Below the pieces are notes generated by a model, which saw only the letters and a program-made list of their open reading frames with translations, was not told the origin of the DNA and did no database searches. Below, in pieces: positions 1-5,547 of a stretch of 7,897 bases of DNA (position 1 is its first letter; every line of letters starts with the position of its first letter). The stretch comes from an uncultured Bacteroidales bacterium (GTDB lineage: Bacteria; Bacteroidota; Bacteroidia; Bacteroidales; P3): contig CALDHX010000054.1 of NCBI GenBank assembly GCA_937901525.1, positions 1-7,897 on the forward strand, in the 5' to 3' direction. Position numbers and translations under genes: made by a program.

Positions 1-24
1 GCTCTACCACTGAGCTACAACGGC
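1..24 (-). tRNA. partial tRNA, probably tRNA-Thr (5' part only)
   Basis: The reverse complement begins with acceptor strand GCCGTTG, then TA and a D arm GCTC-AGTGGTA-GAGC, which is the 5' third of a tRNA. The anticodon lies outside the window, so identity is inferred. It is the fourth tRNA after Thr-Tyr-Gly on the same strand, and the common bacterial order is Thr-Tyr-Gly-Thr-tuf, which predicts tRNA-Thr(GGT). The 5' end resembles the complete tRNA-Thr at 299-372 (GCCGATG). The D loop is two bases shorter than in that copy. Confidence 0.8.
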
Positions 25-94
25 ACAAACTCTTCCCTACAACAATGAGAACGAATCAAAAAAGCATGACTCGCTCTCATTTTTGTCTCATTTG

Positions 95-167
95 AGCGGA
101 AGACGGGGCTCGAACCCGCCACCTATAGCTTGGAAGGCTATCGCTCTACCAAATGAGCTACTTCCGC
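95..167 (-). tRNA. tRNA-Gly (anticodon TCC)
   Basis: On the minus strand a complete 73-nt cloverleaf can be read. The acceptor stem is GCGGAAG/CTTCCGC, followed by TA and a D stem GCTC/GAGC. The anticodon stem ATAGC/GCTAT carries the loop CTTCCAA, giving anticodon TCC. The T arm is GCGGG-TTCGAGC-CCCGT and the discriminator base is T. No CCA is encoded. It lies between the tRNA-Tyr and the partial tRNA in one co-oriented cluster. Confidence 0.96.
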
Positions 168-201
168 ATTTTAATATAAAGAACAATCCTCATTCTTTTC
201 G

Positions 202-283
202 TGGGAGAGGGTGGACTCGAACCACCGAACTCCGAAGAGGACAGATTTACAGTCTGTTGCAATTGCCACTATGCGACTCTCCC
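202..283 (-). tRNA. tRNA-Tyr (anticodon GTA)
   Basis: On the minus strand a class II tRNA of 82 nt can be read. The acceptor stem is GGGAGAG/CTCTCCC with discriminator A. The anticodon stem ACAGA/TCTGT carries the loop CTGTAAA, giving anticodon GTA. A long variable arm (CCTCTTCGGAG) follows, as expected for tyrosine tRNAs, then the T arm GGTGG-TTCGAGT-CCACC. CCA is not encoded. Confidence 0.96.
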
Positions 284-298
284 CCACTCTAAAAAGTG

Positions 299-372
299 AG
301 CCGATGGAGGGATTCGAACCCCCGACCCGCTGATTACAAATCAGCTGCTCTGGCCAGCTGAGCTACATCGGC
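299..372 (-). tRNA. tRNA-Thr (anticodon TGT)
   Basis: On the minus strand a complete 74-nt cloverleaf can be read. The acceptor stem is GCCGATG/CATCGGC. The anticodon stem GCTGA/TCAGC carries the loop TTTGTAA, giving anticodon TGT. The T loop is TTCGAAT. CCA is not encoded. This is the promoter-proximal gene of the four-tRNA cluster, about 50 bases downstream of the nearer predicted start site. Confidence 0.96.
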
Positions 373-428
373 ATACTTCATTATATTCTTTCAAATATCA
401 CTTCGCTAAAAGGCTTTGAACAACTTTG

Positions 429-459
429 CAAAGTTACAATTTTTTTTCTTTCCTGCAAA
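429..459 (-). promoter_or_regulatory. promoter P1 of the tRNA cluster
   Basis: On the minus strand TTTG (456-459) is separated by exactly 19 bases from TAACTTTG (429-436). This is a full match to the Bacteroidota primary sigma-factor consensus TTTG-N19-21-TAnnTTTG. It points at the tRNA-Thr, with a leader of about 50 nt. Confidence 0.8.
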
Positions 460-510
460 ATATTTTCGTTATTTTCTTTCAAGGAACGTTCTTGCCCTCA
501 TTTGCGTTTG

Positions 511-542
511 CAAAGGTATAACAAAATCTATTTCGCACCAAA
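511..542 (-). promoter_or_regulatory. promoter P2 of the tRNA cluster
   Basis: On the minus strand TTTG (539-542) is followed after 20 bases by TACCTTTG (511-518), a second full match to the phylum consensus about 82 bp upstream of P1. Tandem promoters are common in front of stable-RNA and tuf operons, which fits strong expression. That both are used is inference. Confidence 0.7.
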
Positions 543-637
543 CTTTCTTGAACTTTTTTTGCATAAAAAATTACAATTACCTCATTTCCAATAAGTAAAA
601 TTTTACATTATTTTCATGAATTTTATTACCAAATCAC

Positions 638-742
638 CAAAACAAAGCCTTAAAAGAATAAAACAAAGAAAAAAATAAATTTTTCTTTGTTTTATTTTAT
701 TATTTCTTTGAAATATTTTTCTAATTCTTTGCTTTATTTTCT
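638..742. repeat. 21-bp periodic CAAAG/CTTTG repeat, locus A (five units)
   Basis: The pentamers CAAAG (643, 664) and CTTTG (685, 706, 727) start at intervals of exactly 21 bp, embedded in A/T tracts. Between 659 and 732 nearly all G or C bases belong to these pentamers. The second and third units are inverted relative to each other and form the hairpin annotated at 658-695. The last unit touches the stop codon of the gene relic. The same repeat occurs at 4756-4818 and 7818-7897. Its function is unknown. Confidence 0.75.
658..695 (-). terminator. hairpin, probable terminator after the birA region
   Basis: A perfect 16-bp stem (658-673 with 680-695) has a 6-base loop, and the arms have the form AAACAAAG/CTTTGTTT. 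It lies where transcription from the secreted-protein/birA unit should end, before the tRNA promoters. The stem is almost all A-T, and T-rich stretches flank it on either strand, so it could act in both directions. Confidence 0.55.
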
Positions 743-1056
743 ACTTTATCAAGGATACTGTACCCGTTTTTTTCTACAACAAACCATTTCCATCTCTACA
801 AAACAAATCATATATTGGATTACCATTTAAATATCTTCGCACTCTATTGCTGTACCAAAGATGAATGTGTCATTTTGTTAAGCGAAAATTCTTCAACCTT
901 AAAAGAATTCGCACCCAGAAATACACAAAAGTTCCAAACTGCGTCATTCACATCACAAATTGCAAGTTCTAATTTATATTTGTAACAAGGCACAAGATAA
1001 ACTTCCGCAGTTGAAAGAACAACAAGGTCGCCAGTTTCAGGAATGACCGCTATATT
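741..1056 (-). pseudogene. relic of a second choice-of-anchor L / type IX cargo gene
   Basis: Two fragments on the minus strand match the intact gene at 1808-4048. Positions 1056-844 read NIAVIP, then after a roughly 34-residue gap a stretch ending CVFLGANSFKVEEFSL, corresponding to residues 195-200 and about 240-290. Over 39 aligned residues I count 27 identities. This frame ends at TAG (844-846). In another frame, positions 826-741 read NGNPIYDLFCRDGNGLL, then TAG (774-776) where the intact gene has CAG (Gln), then KKTGTVSLIK and a stop. This corresponds to residues 710-739. The relic lacks the signal peptide, the first ~190 residues and about 420 residues in the middle, and has a frame change and a nonsense codon. 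It starts about 10 bp after birA. It is most likely a decayed duplicate. Confidence 0.88.
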
Positions 1057-1065
1057 TAATTTAAG

Positions 1066-1818
1066 CTACATTTTATGAATGAAAGAAATCTCTTTCAATT
1101 CACAACAAATGGTATTTCCTCCTCTTTCTTCAAGCAAAAGATGTCCAAAATCATTAACATCAAAAATCCTCGCTTCAATTTCCCTACCTTTATATATATA
1201 CCTTGCAAATACTCCATTATAGAGCAATCTTTTCATATAATCTTGCTGCAATAGTTCTATTTTCCCTTGTTTTAATTGAGTATATCTAAAATCTATATAT
1301 TTTAAAACTTGTTGCAAAACATTTTCTAAATCAAATTCTTTACCTGCTTCTATAATTAAAGAAGTTGGATTAGGAAGCGGAGGAAATGTCTCTTGATTTA
1401 CATTTAAGCCTATCCCACAAAAAGAATTTTCAAACACACTTCCTAATAATTGATTCTTTACAAGTATTCCACAAATCTTATTTCTGCCTACATATATATC
1501 ATTTGGCCATTTTATATACACATTTTTATCTATATATTCCAAAAGAAAATCTGAGATTGCCAAAGACAAAACTTGTGTTAAAAGGAATTGATTACACGGA
1601 TTCAAGAAACAAGGCTTCAACAACAAAGAAAAAGTAAGGTTTTTCCCATCTTCACTTTCCCATTTATTATCAAATTGCCCTGCCCCTTTAAATTGCGAAA
1701 GGGCATTTACAACAACGCCCTCTTGCAATTCACTTTTATTCGATAATTCTATTAAATAACTTTGTGTAGATTCTAATCTATCAATGGTAATTATTGAAAA
1801 GTCCATTTTATTCGCCAT
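1066..1818 (-). CDS. birA: biotin--[acetyl-CoA-carboxylase] ligase
   Basis: The product activates biotin with ATP and attaches it to a lysine of the biotin carboxyl carrier domain of biotin-dependent carboxylases; it is cytoplasmic. The 250-residue protein has only the catalytic and small C-terminal domains. There is no N-terminal helix-turn-helix, so it is not the DNA-binding repressor type. Visible motifs are EST near 16-18, the adenylate loop QFKGAGQ at 42-48 with W53, KWPND at 103-107, GRNKICGILV at 111-120 (the conserved lysine is K114) and GIGLNVN at 135-141. The loop normally reads GRGR or GRGQ; here the first arginine is alanine (A46). The annotated start overlaps the upstream gene by 11 bp. 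Met5 (1804-1806), one base after that gene's stop, is an equally plausible start. No biotin-operator or riboswitch is seen. Co-transcription with the upstream secreted-protein gene is inferred from the overlap. Confidence 0.92.
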   Translation of the reverse strand: MANKMDFSIITIDRLESTQSYLIELSNKSELQEGVVVNALSQFKGAGQFDNKWESEDGKNLTFSLLLKPCFLNPCNQFLLTQVLSLAISDFLLEYIDKNVYIKWPNDIYVGRNKICGILVKNQLLGSVFENSFCGIGLNVNQETFPPLPNPTSLIIEAGKEFDLENVLQQVLKYIDFRYTQLKQGKIELLQQDYMKRLLYNGVFARYIYKGREIEARIFDVNDFGHLLLEERGGNTICCELKEISFIHKM

Positions 1819-4048
1819 GATTTCCTATCATTATTAAAGCTACATTTCCCGTTCTTCTCTGCAATAAACCATCTCCATCTCTATAAAACAAATCATATAT
1901 ATAAGTTCCATTTGGCGCATATTCTCCATTTTTCAATTTTCCGTCCCATGCTTTAACCTTATCATCACTCACAAATATCTTACCACCATTACGAGAATAG
2001 ATTGTAAATTCAAATTCTGTTTCTGTTGAGAATACTGGTGCAAAATACGCATTTATATCATCTGTTCCTGGCGTGAAGGCTGTTGGAATCCAGATTGAAA
2101 ACTCTGGAACAACTTGCACTGTACCGTATGCTGTGTCTGGACAATGCGCTTGATTATATGCTATTAATCTTACTTGATATGTAGCTGTATCATCTGAAGA
2201 ATATACTATTACTCCCGAACTTTGAGTTGAGGTTTCGCCGTTTCCAAAATCCCATTCTCTCGAATAAGAACCTTGTGTGCGATCTTCAAAACGTATTTGT
2301 GTATTCAAAACACTTGTGCGTGTTGGTGTAAGATATAATTGTGCGTCTATAGCTGGTACTACTACAACATTTACTGTATCACTCGCAACACAACCATTTT
2401 CATCTACTATTGTAACTCTATATGTACTACTTGCTGTTGGTTGAGCTTGTGGATTTCTTTGTGTATTATTATTTGGTAAGAGTTGATCTTCAACTGATGA
2501 TGTCCAAGCATATTCTACTGCTTGTGTTGAAGAAAGATTTACAACCTCTCCTTCGCATATAAATTGTTTATCTACACTTGCTGTTACAGTAGCACCTTGC
2601 ACTTTAAATGAAATAGAGTCTTTTATTTCCCTTTCGCAAGCATCTGTAACCGTTACATAAATTGTTGCTGGCTGAGTTATACCAACCGTATTAGTTGCTT
2701 GATCCGGAGTTACGCCTGCTGACCATTCGTATGTTATATCACCTACACCTCCTGTTACATTTATTTCCACATTTTCATTTTTAGGAAGTTCGTTTTCGCA
2801 ATATATAACATCATCACTTATTGTATATTCAAACGCACTTGGAGTTGTGATATTAATAAAGATTGTATCTATCTGAGCACATTCATTGATAAATTCTGTT
2901 ACAATACCTAATTCAAGATTTTCACCAGGAATATCATCTTGATGGTTTTTAAATTTAATAACTACAGAAGCAGCTGTATCACCTTCTGCAAAAGTAAGAG
3001 TTCTACCTGCTGGATTTCCGTTAAGGTCTAACAACTCAAAATCTTCACCTTCCACAGCTGTACCAAAGAAATTTATTGTACGTTGTTCGTTTTCCATAGC
3101 AGGACGGTTGATAGTCATTGTAATTGTATCAGAATCGCAACCTTTAACATAAGCTGTTCCTACACCTGTTGCAGGAGCCATAGGTTTAAGAGAAAACTCA
3201 TCTACCTTAAAAGAACCTGCTCCTAAGAACACACAAGAATTATAAGATTGGTCTCCAACATCACAAATAACTAATTCTAATTTATAAGTAAAACAAGGAG
3301 CCACATAAACCTCTTCTGTTGAAAGAGCAACAGTATAAGCGTTCATCTTACAATTATTATTGGTATTTGTCATATGATAAACAGAATTCTCATCATGACA
3401 ACCTCTTTGATCATGCACTGTATTAATTGTAATAGGCTCTGTTGTACCTGGAATAACAGCTATATTTCTATATTGATAAGGTATTCCCTCATTAACAGGA
3501 TTTCCTTGCGAATCATACGGACCTGAAATAAAGAAACCAAACGCATCATTAAATGAACTATGCACAAAATCTGGATATTCCTCAGAGGCAAAAACATAAT
3601 CAAACTTAACATACTCACCAGATGAAACGAAATCAAATTGAAGCACAGCCACATCATTCATACTTTGAGCAGCATTTCCCTGTGCGTCCAAAACAAGTCT
3701 TAAAGGCACCGATTTATCACTACCACTAAAAGGAGGATTAGAAGTAGTTGAAACTATACCATTAGAATTTCCAGCAGCCGCATCACTTGTCTCTCCTGTA
3801 ACCATAACAATTCCTGAGCTAAGAGCAACATTCGGCGCAGTAGTATTTGGATTTGAGAAAAAACCTATTTGATTACTATTTATAACATTCTGTCCGTTGA
3901 ACTTAACATTTCTAACCTCAATACCACCTCCTAAGAAGTGTGTCTCCAACAAATCTTTTGCATTTTGACCATTGGCAGATGTTACACTAATTTGAGAATA
4001 TCCCATAAAAGGGAACAATGCTATTATTAAAAAAAGTAGTTTTTTCAT
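1808..4048 (-). CDS. secreted choice-of-anchor L protein with type IX secretion type B sorting domain
   Basis: This 746-residue protein is probably exported by Sec and then across the outer membrane by type IX secretion. Residues 1-19 form a signal peptide (MKKLLFLIIALFPFMGYSQ). Residues about 25-290 match the choice-of-anchor L domain (LSSGIVMVTG, FASEEYPDF, NDAFGFFISGP, RNIAVIP, CDVGDQSYNSCVFL). Residues about 300-400 look Calx-beta-like (GTAVEGEDF). Residues about 406-482 and 484-565 are Ig/SprB-like modules starting CENE and CEGE. Residues about 565-650 are a PKD-like module (WDFGNG). Residues 652-746 are the gliding-motility-associated C-terminal domain (IPTAFTPGTDDIN, WDGKLKNG, NGTYIYDLFYRD), the type B sorting signal. 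Its role could be adhesion or surface structure; the ligand is unknown. It overlaps birA by 11 bp, is divergent from gldD, and has a decayed partial copy at 741-1056. Confidence 0.9.
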   Translation of the reverse strand: MKKLLFLIIALFPFMGYSQISVTSANGQNAKDLLETHFLGGGIEVRNVKFNGQNVINSNQIGFFSNPNTTAPNVALSSGIVMVTGETSDAAAGNSNGIVSTTSNPPFSGSDKSVPLRLVLDAQGNAAQSMNDVAVLQFDFVSSGEYVKFDYVFASEEYPDFVHSSFNDAFGFFISGPYDSQGNPVNEGIPYQYRNIAVIPGTTEPITINTVHDQRGCHDENSVYHMTNTNNNCKMNAYTVALSTEEVYVAPCFTYKLELVICDVGDQSYNSCVFLGAGSFKVDEFSLKPMAPATGVGTAYVKGCDSDTITMTINRPAMENEQRTINFFGTAVEGEDFELLDLNGNPAGRTLTFAEGDTAASVVIKFKNHQDDIPGENLELGIVTEFINECAQIDTIFINITTPSAFEYTISDDVIYCENELPKNENVEINVTGGVGDITYEWSAGVTPDQATNTVGITQPATIYVTVTDACEREIKDSISFKVQGATVTASVDKQFICEGEVVNLSSTQAVEYAWTSSVEDQLLPNNNTQRNPQAQPTASSTYRVTIVDENGCVASDTVNVVVVPAIDAQLYLTPTRTSVLNTQIRFEDRTQGSYSREWDFGNGETSTQSSGVIVYSSDDTATYQVRLIAYNQAHCPDTAYGTVQVVPEFSIWIPTAFTPGTDDINAYFAPVFSTETEFEFTIYSRNGGKIFVSDDKVKAWDGKLKNGEYAPNGTYIYDLFYRDGDGLLQRRTGNVALIMIGNHGE

Positions 4049-4074
4049 ATCAATTTTCTTTAACTTTCAACTTG

Positions 4075-4105
4075 CTAAATTAAAACTATTTTTACAATTG
4101 ACAAA
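4075..4105 (-). promoter_or_regulatory. promoter of the secreted-protein/birA unit
   Basis: On the minus strand TTTG (4102-4105) is followed after 19 bases by TAATTTAG (4075-4082), which matches seven of eight positions of TAnnTTTG counting the free ones. This would give a leader of about 20 nt before the ATG at 4048. The -33 element overlaps the likely upstream element of the divergent gldD promoter. Confidence 0.5.
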
Positions 4106-4131
4106 ATTAATATAAAAATTTATTATCTTTG
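4098..4131 (+). promoter_or_regulatory. promoter of gldD
   Basis: TATCTTTG at 4124-4131 is a perfect -7 element. A TTG at 4098-4100 lies 23 bases upstream, slightly farther than the usual 19-21, so the -33 element is weak. The predicted start site would leave only about 10 nt before the ATG at 4149, and there is no Shine-Dalgarno sequence. Confidence 0.55.
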
Positions 4132-4148
4132 CCAAAATTTTTTTACTT

Positions 4149-4742
4149 ATGAATAAGACACTATTTTTATTTAGTTTGTTGTTCTTGACCTTGATTTTTT
4201 CTTCTTGCAGTCAAGAGCCTCCTATCCCAAAACCAAAAACCTATCTATTATTAGAAACAACTCAACCTATATATTCTCTTGTTGACGAGGAATTTATTCC
4301 ATTTACCTTTGAAATACCCGATTATGGCAAAATCACTATGCTTAATAGTCAACAAAAAGATAGTAAATGGTTCAATATTATGTTTGACAAATACGGATTT
4401 GAAGCAAACGTAAGTTACATTCCATTAAAATCCGACACATCTTTAGCATATATGATAAACGATTGCTACACTTTTTTAGATCGACACAAAAAATTCTCTT
4501 CTGGAATAATTGAACAACAATATCAAAACACAGAGAACAAGATTTACAGTACTATATTTGAAATAAAAGGTAGCGAAGTAGTCTCTCCTTATCAATTCTA
4601 CGTTACCGATAGTTCAAAACATTTCTTGCGCTTAGCACTACATTGCAAAACAGTTCCTAATAACGACTCCTTATCCACATATATACAAAGAATAAAAACC
4701 GACCTTAATTATTTAATCACAACTATACGTTGGGAAAAATAA
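4149..4742 (+). CDS. gldD: gliding motility / type IX secretion lipoprotein GldD
   Basis: GldD is a membrane lipoprotein required for gliding in Flavobacterium and linked to type IX secretion; its biochemical role is not settled. The 197-residue length fits the family. Residues 1-20 are a lipoprotein signal peptide ending FSSC, with C20 the lipidated cysteine. Family landmarks are PKPKTY near 27-32, FDKYGFEANVSY at 79-90, the block around 137-166 (FEIKGSEVVSPYQF, VTDSSKHFLRLAL), and the C-terminal PNNDS and YIQRIKTDLNYLITTIRW. The usual LRGALYF is LRLALHC here. The start is fixed by the signal peptide. The gene is divergent from a gene for a probable type IX cargo protein, consistent with a secretion role. 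It is followed by a strong hairpin. Confidence 0.85.
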   Translation: MNKTLFLFSLLFLTLIFSSCSQEPPIPKPKTYLLLETTQPIYSLVDEEFIPFTFEIPDYGKITMLNSQQKDSKWFNIMFDKYGFEANVSYIPLKSDTSLAYMINDCYTFLDRHKKFSSGIIEQQYQNTENKIYSTIFEIKGSEVVSPYQFYVTDSSKHFLRLALHCKTVPNNDSLSTYIQRIKTDLNYLITTIRWEK

Positions 4743-4748
4743 AGAAAC

Positions 4749-4798
4749 AAAAAAATAATCCTTTGAAATAAGAAATTAAATCAAAGGATTATTTTTTT
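4749..4798. terminator. bidirectional terminator between gldD and the DUF5606 gene
   Basis: A perfect 18-bp stem (4749-4766 with 4781-4798) has a 14-base loop. The stem core is AATCCTTTGA/TCAAAGGATT, with an A-run on the left arm and a T-run on the right arm. It therefore yields a U-tract on either strand, as expected between two converging genes. Confidence 0.88.
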
Positions 4799-4818
4799 AA
4801 ATCAAAGAAATATTTATT
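4756..4818. repeat. 21-bp periodic CAAAG/CTTTG repeat, locus C (three units)
   Basis: CTTTG begins at 4761 and CAAAG at 4782 and 4803, again exactly 21 bp apart. A degenerate TAAAG sits at 4740, one more period to the left, overlapping the gldD stop codon. The first two units form the arms of the terminator. The third abuts the stop codon of the DUF5606 gene at 4814. Confidence 0.7.
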
Positions 4819-5212
4819 CCTCTTCTGTTTCTAAATCTATAAGTTGCTTAGAATTTAAAAGGTTGTACCAAGAAAATAATTTTCTCATATCAGAAACATA
4901 AACTCTTTCTTCGTCAAAATTTGGTAAAACCTCTTTCATATATGCTATTATTTCACTTTCAGATGCCTTGTGATTGATGCACTCTCCTCCGTTTTCTTTT
5001 CTATAAATTGCTTGCAAAGCTTCTTGTAGAGAAATATCATCATCAATTGTGAAAATGCTAATATCTGCCAAAGAAGAAATCTTTTCATTTGAGAATGCAG
5101 GATAACGCTTTGAGTCTAATAAGGATTCTACTAACGCTCCTGTTTTAGTTTGAGATATTAACTTGTATAATCCAGGTTTTCCTGAGATTGATAGAATTGT
5201 ACTTAAATCCAT
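4814..5212 (-). CDS. DUF5606 family protein
   Basis: This 132-residue soluble protein has no signal peptide or membrane segment. The N-terminal block TILSISGKPGLYKLISQ (about 5-21) followed by ALVESLLDSKRYPAF is the hallmark of the DUF5606 family, found mostly in Bacteroidota. The C-terminal block VLPNFDEERVYVSDMRKLFSWYNLL (about 93-117) is also conserved in that family, and the tail is acidic (ETEEE). The function is unknown. It lies 23 bp downstream of the S4-domain gene on the same strand, so the two are probably co-transcribed. A role in RNA or ribosome biology would be a guess from that neighbour only. Confidence 0.82.
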   Translation of the reverse strand: MDLSTILSISGKPGLYKLISQTKTGALVESLLDSKRYPAFSNEKISSLADISIFTIDDDISLQEALQAIYRKENGGECINHKASESEIIAYMKEVLPNFDEERVYVSDMRKLFSWYNLLNSKQLIDLETEEE

Positions 5213-5235
5213 TTGTTTTATTGTTTTTAGTTATA

Positions 5236-5445
5236 TTATTTAATCTTTATTTCTGTTTCAAAAACCTTAACCACATCTCCCCTTCTTATCTTTGCACGCT
5301 TGCGAGTCTCCAACTCTCCATTCAAACTCACCAATTCCTCCACGACCATACGTTGAGCCTCTGCACCATTATAAGAAACGCCAACTGCCTTTAATAATTG
5401 TATTAAAGTAATAAAATCTTCACCTTCTCTCAATTCAAAATCCAT
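5236..5445 (-). CDS. S4-domain RNA-binding protein, YbcJ-like
   Basis: This is a 69-residue single S4 RNA-binding fold. The segment LIQLLKAVGVSYNGAEAQRMVVEELVSLNGELETRKRAKIRRGDVV matches the YbcJ family of small S4 proteins, including the diagnostic ETRKR-KI stretch. S4 domains bind structured RNA, often rRNA; the specific target is unknown. The open frame extends 16 codons further upstream. ATG at 5443-5445 is preferred because homologues start near it and because a -7 promoter element at 5467-5474 would lie inside the longer version. It is the first gene of a likely two-gene unit with the DUF5606 gene. Confidence 0.87.
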   Translation of the reverse strand: MDFELREGEDFITLIQLLKAVGVSYNGAEAQRMVVEELVSLNGELETRKRAKIRRGDVVKVFETEIKIK

Positions 5446-5466
5446 AATCTTATTTTTTAGAGTTTG

Positions 5467-5474
5467 CAAATATA
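5467..5474 (-). promoter_or_regulatory. -7 promoter element of the S4/DUF5606 unit
   Basis: TATATTTG on the minus strand is a perfect match to TAnnTTTG, placed about 22 bp before the chosen ATG. A TTTTG lies 16 bases upstream, in the arm of the neighbouring terminator. That is shorter than the usual 19-21 spacing, so the -33 element is uncertain. Confidence 0.55.
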
Positions 5475-5490
5475 CAACAATATAAAAAAA

Positions 5491-5528
5491 CAAAAGAGGT
5501 TGAACCCATAAAAATTCAACCTCTTTTG
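5491..5528 (-). terminator. terminator of the peptide-transporter gene
   Basis: A perfect 14-bp stem (5491-5504 with 5515-5528; arms CAAAAGAGGTTGAA and its complement) has a 10-base loop. On the minus strand a run of seven T follows. It lies 20 bp after the transporter stop codon. Confidence 0.9.
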
Positions 5529-5547
5529 AAAAAATTTATTTTTGATA

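Noticed and set aside
83..292. Open frame of 69 codons on the plus strand
   Set aside because: It runs antisense through the tRNA-Gly and tRNA-Tyr genes and has no protein-like signal.
416..598. Open frame of 60 codons in the gap beside the tRNAs
   Set aside because: It covers both tRNA promoters on the opposite strand and its Phe/Lys/Asn-rich composition is what AT-rich non-coding DNA gives.
543..637. Search for a gene, riboswitch or insertion-sequence end in the left gap
   Set aside because: The stretch is AT-rich without coding signal, terminal inverted repeats or a conserved leader structure.
638..742. CRISPR array or short direct-repeat array
   Set aside because: The conserved part is only five bases in 21-bp units, with no long identical repeat, no unique GC-containing spacers and no cas genes nearby.
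1386..1637. Plus-strand open frame inside birA
   Set aside because: It is antisense to a well-supported ligase gene and contains no recognisable motif.
5446..5493. 16-codon N-terminal extension of the S4 protein
   Set aside because: It would include the -7 promoter element and touch the neighbouring terminator, and homologues start near the internal ATG at 5443-5445.
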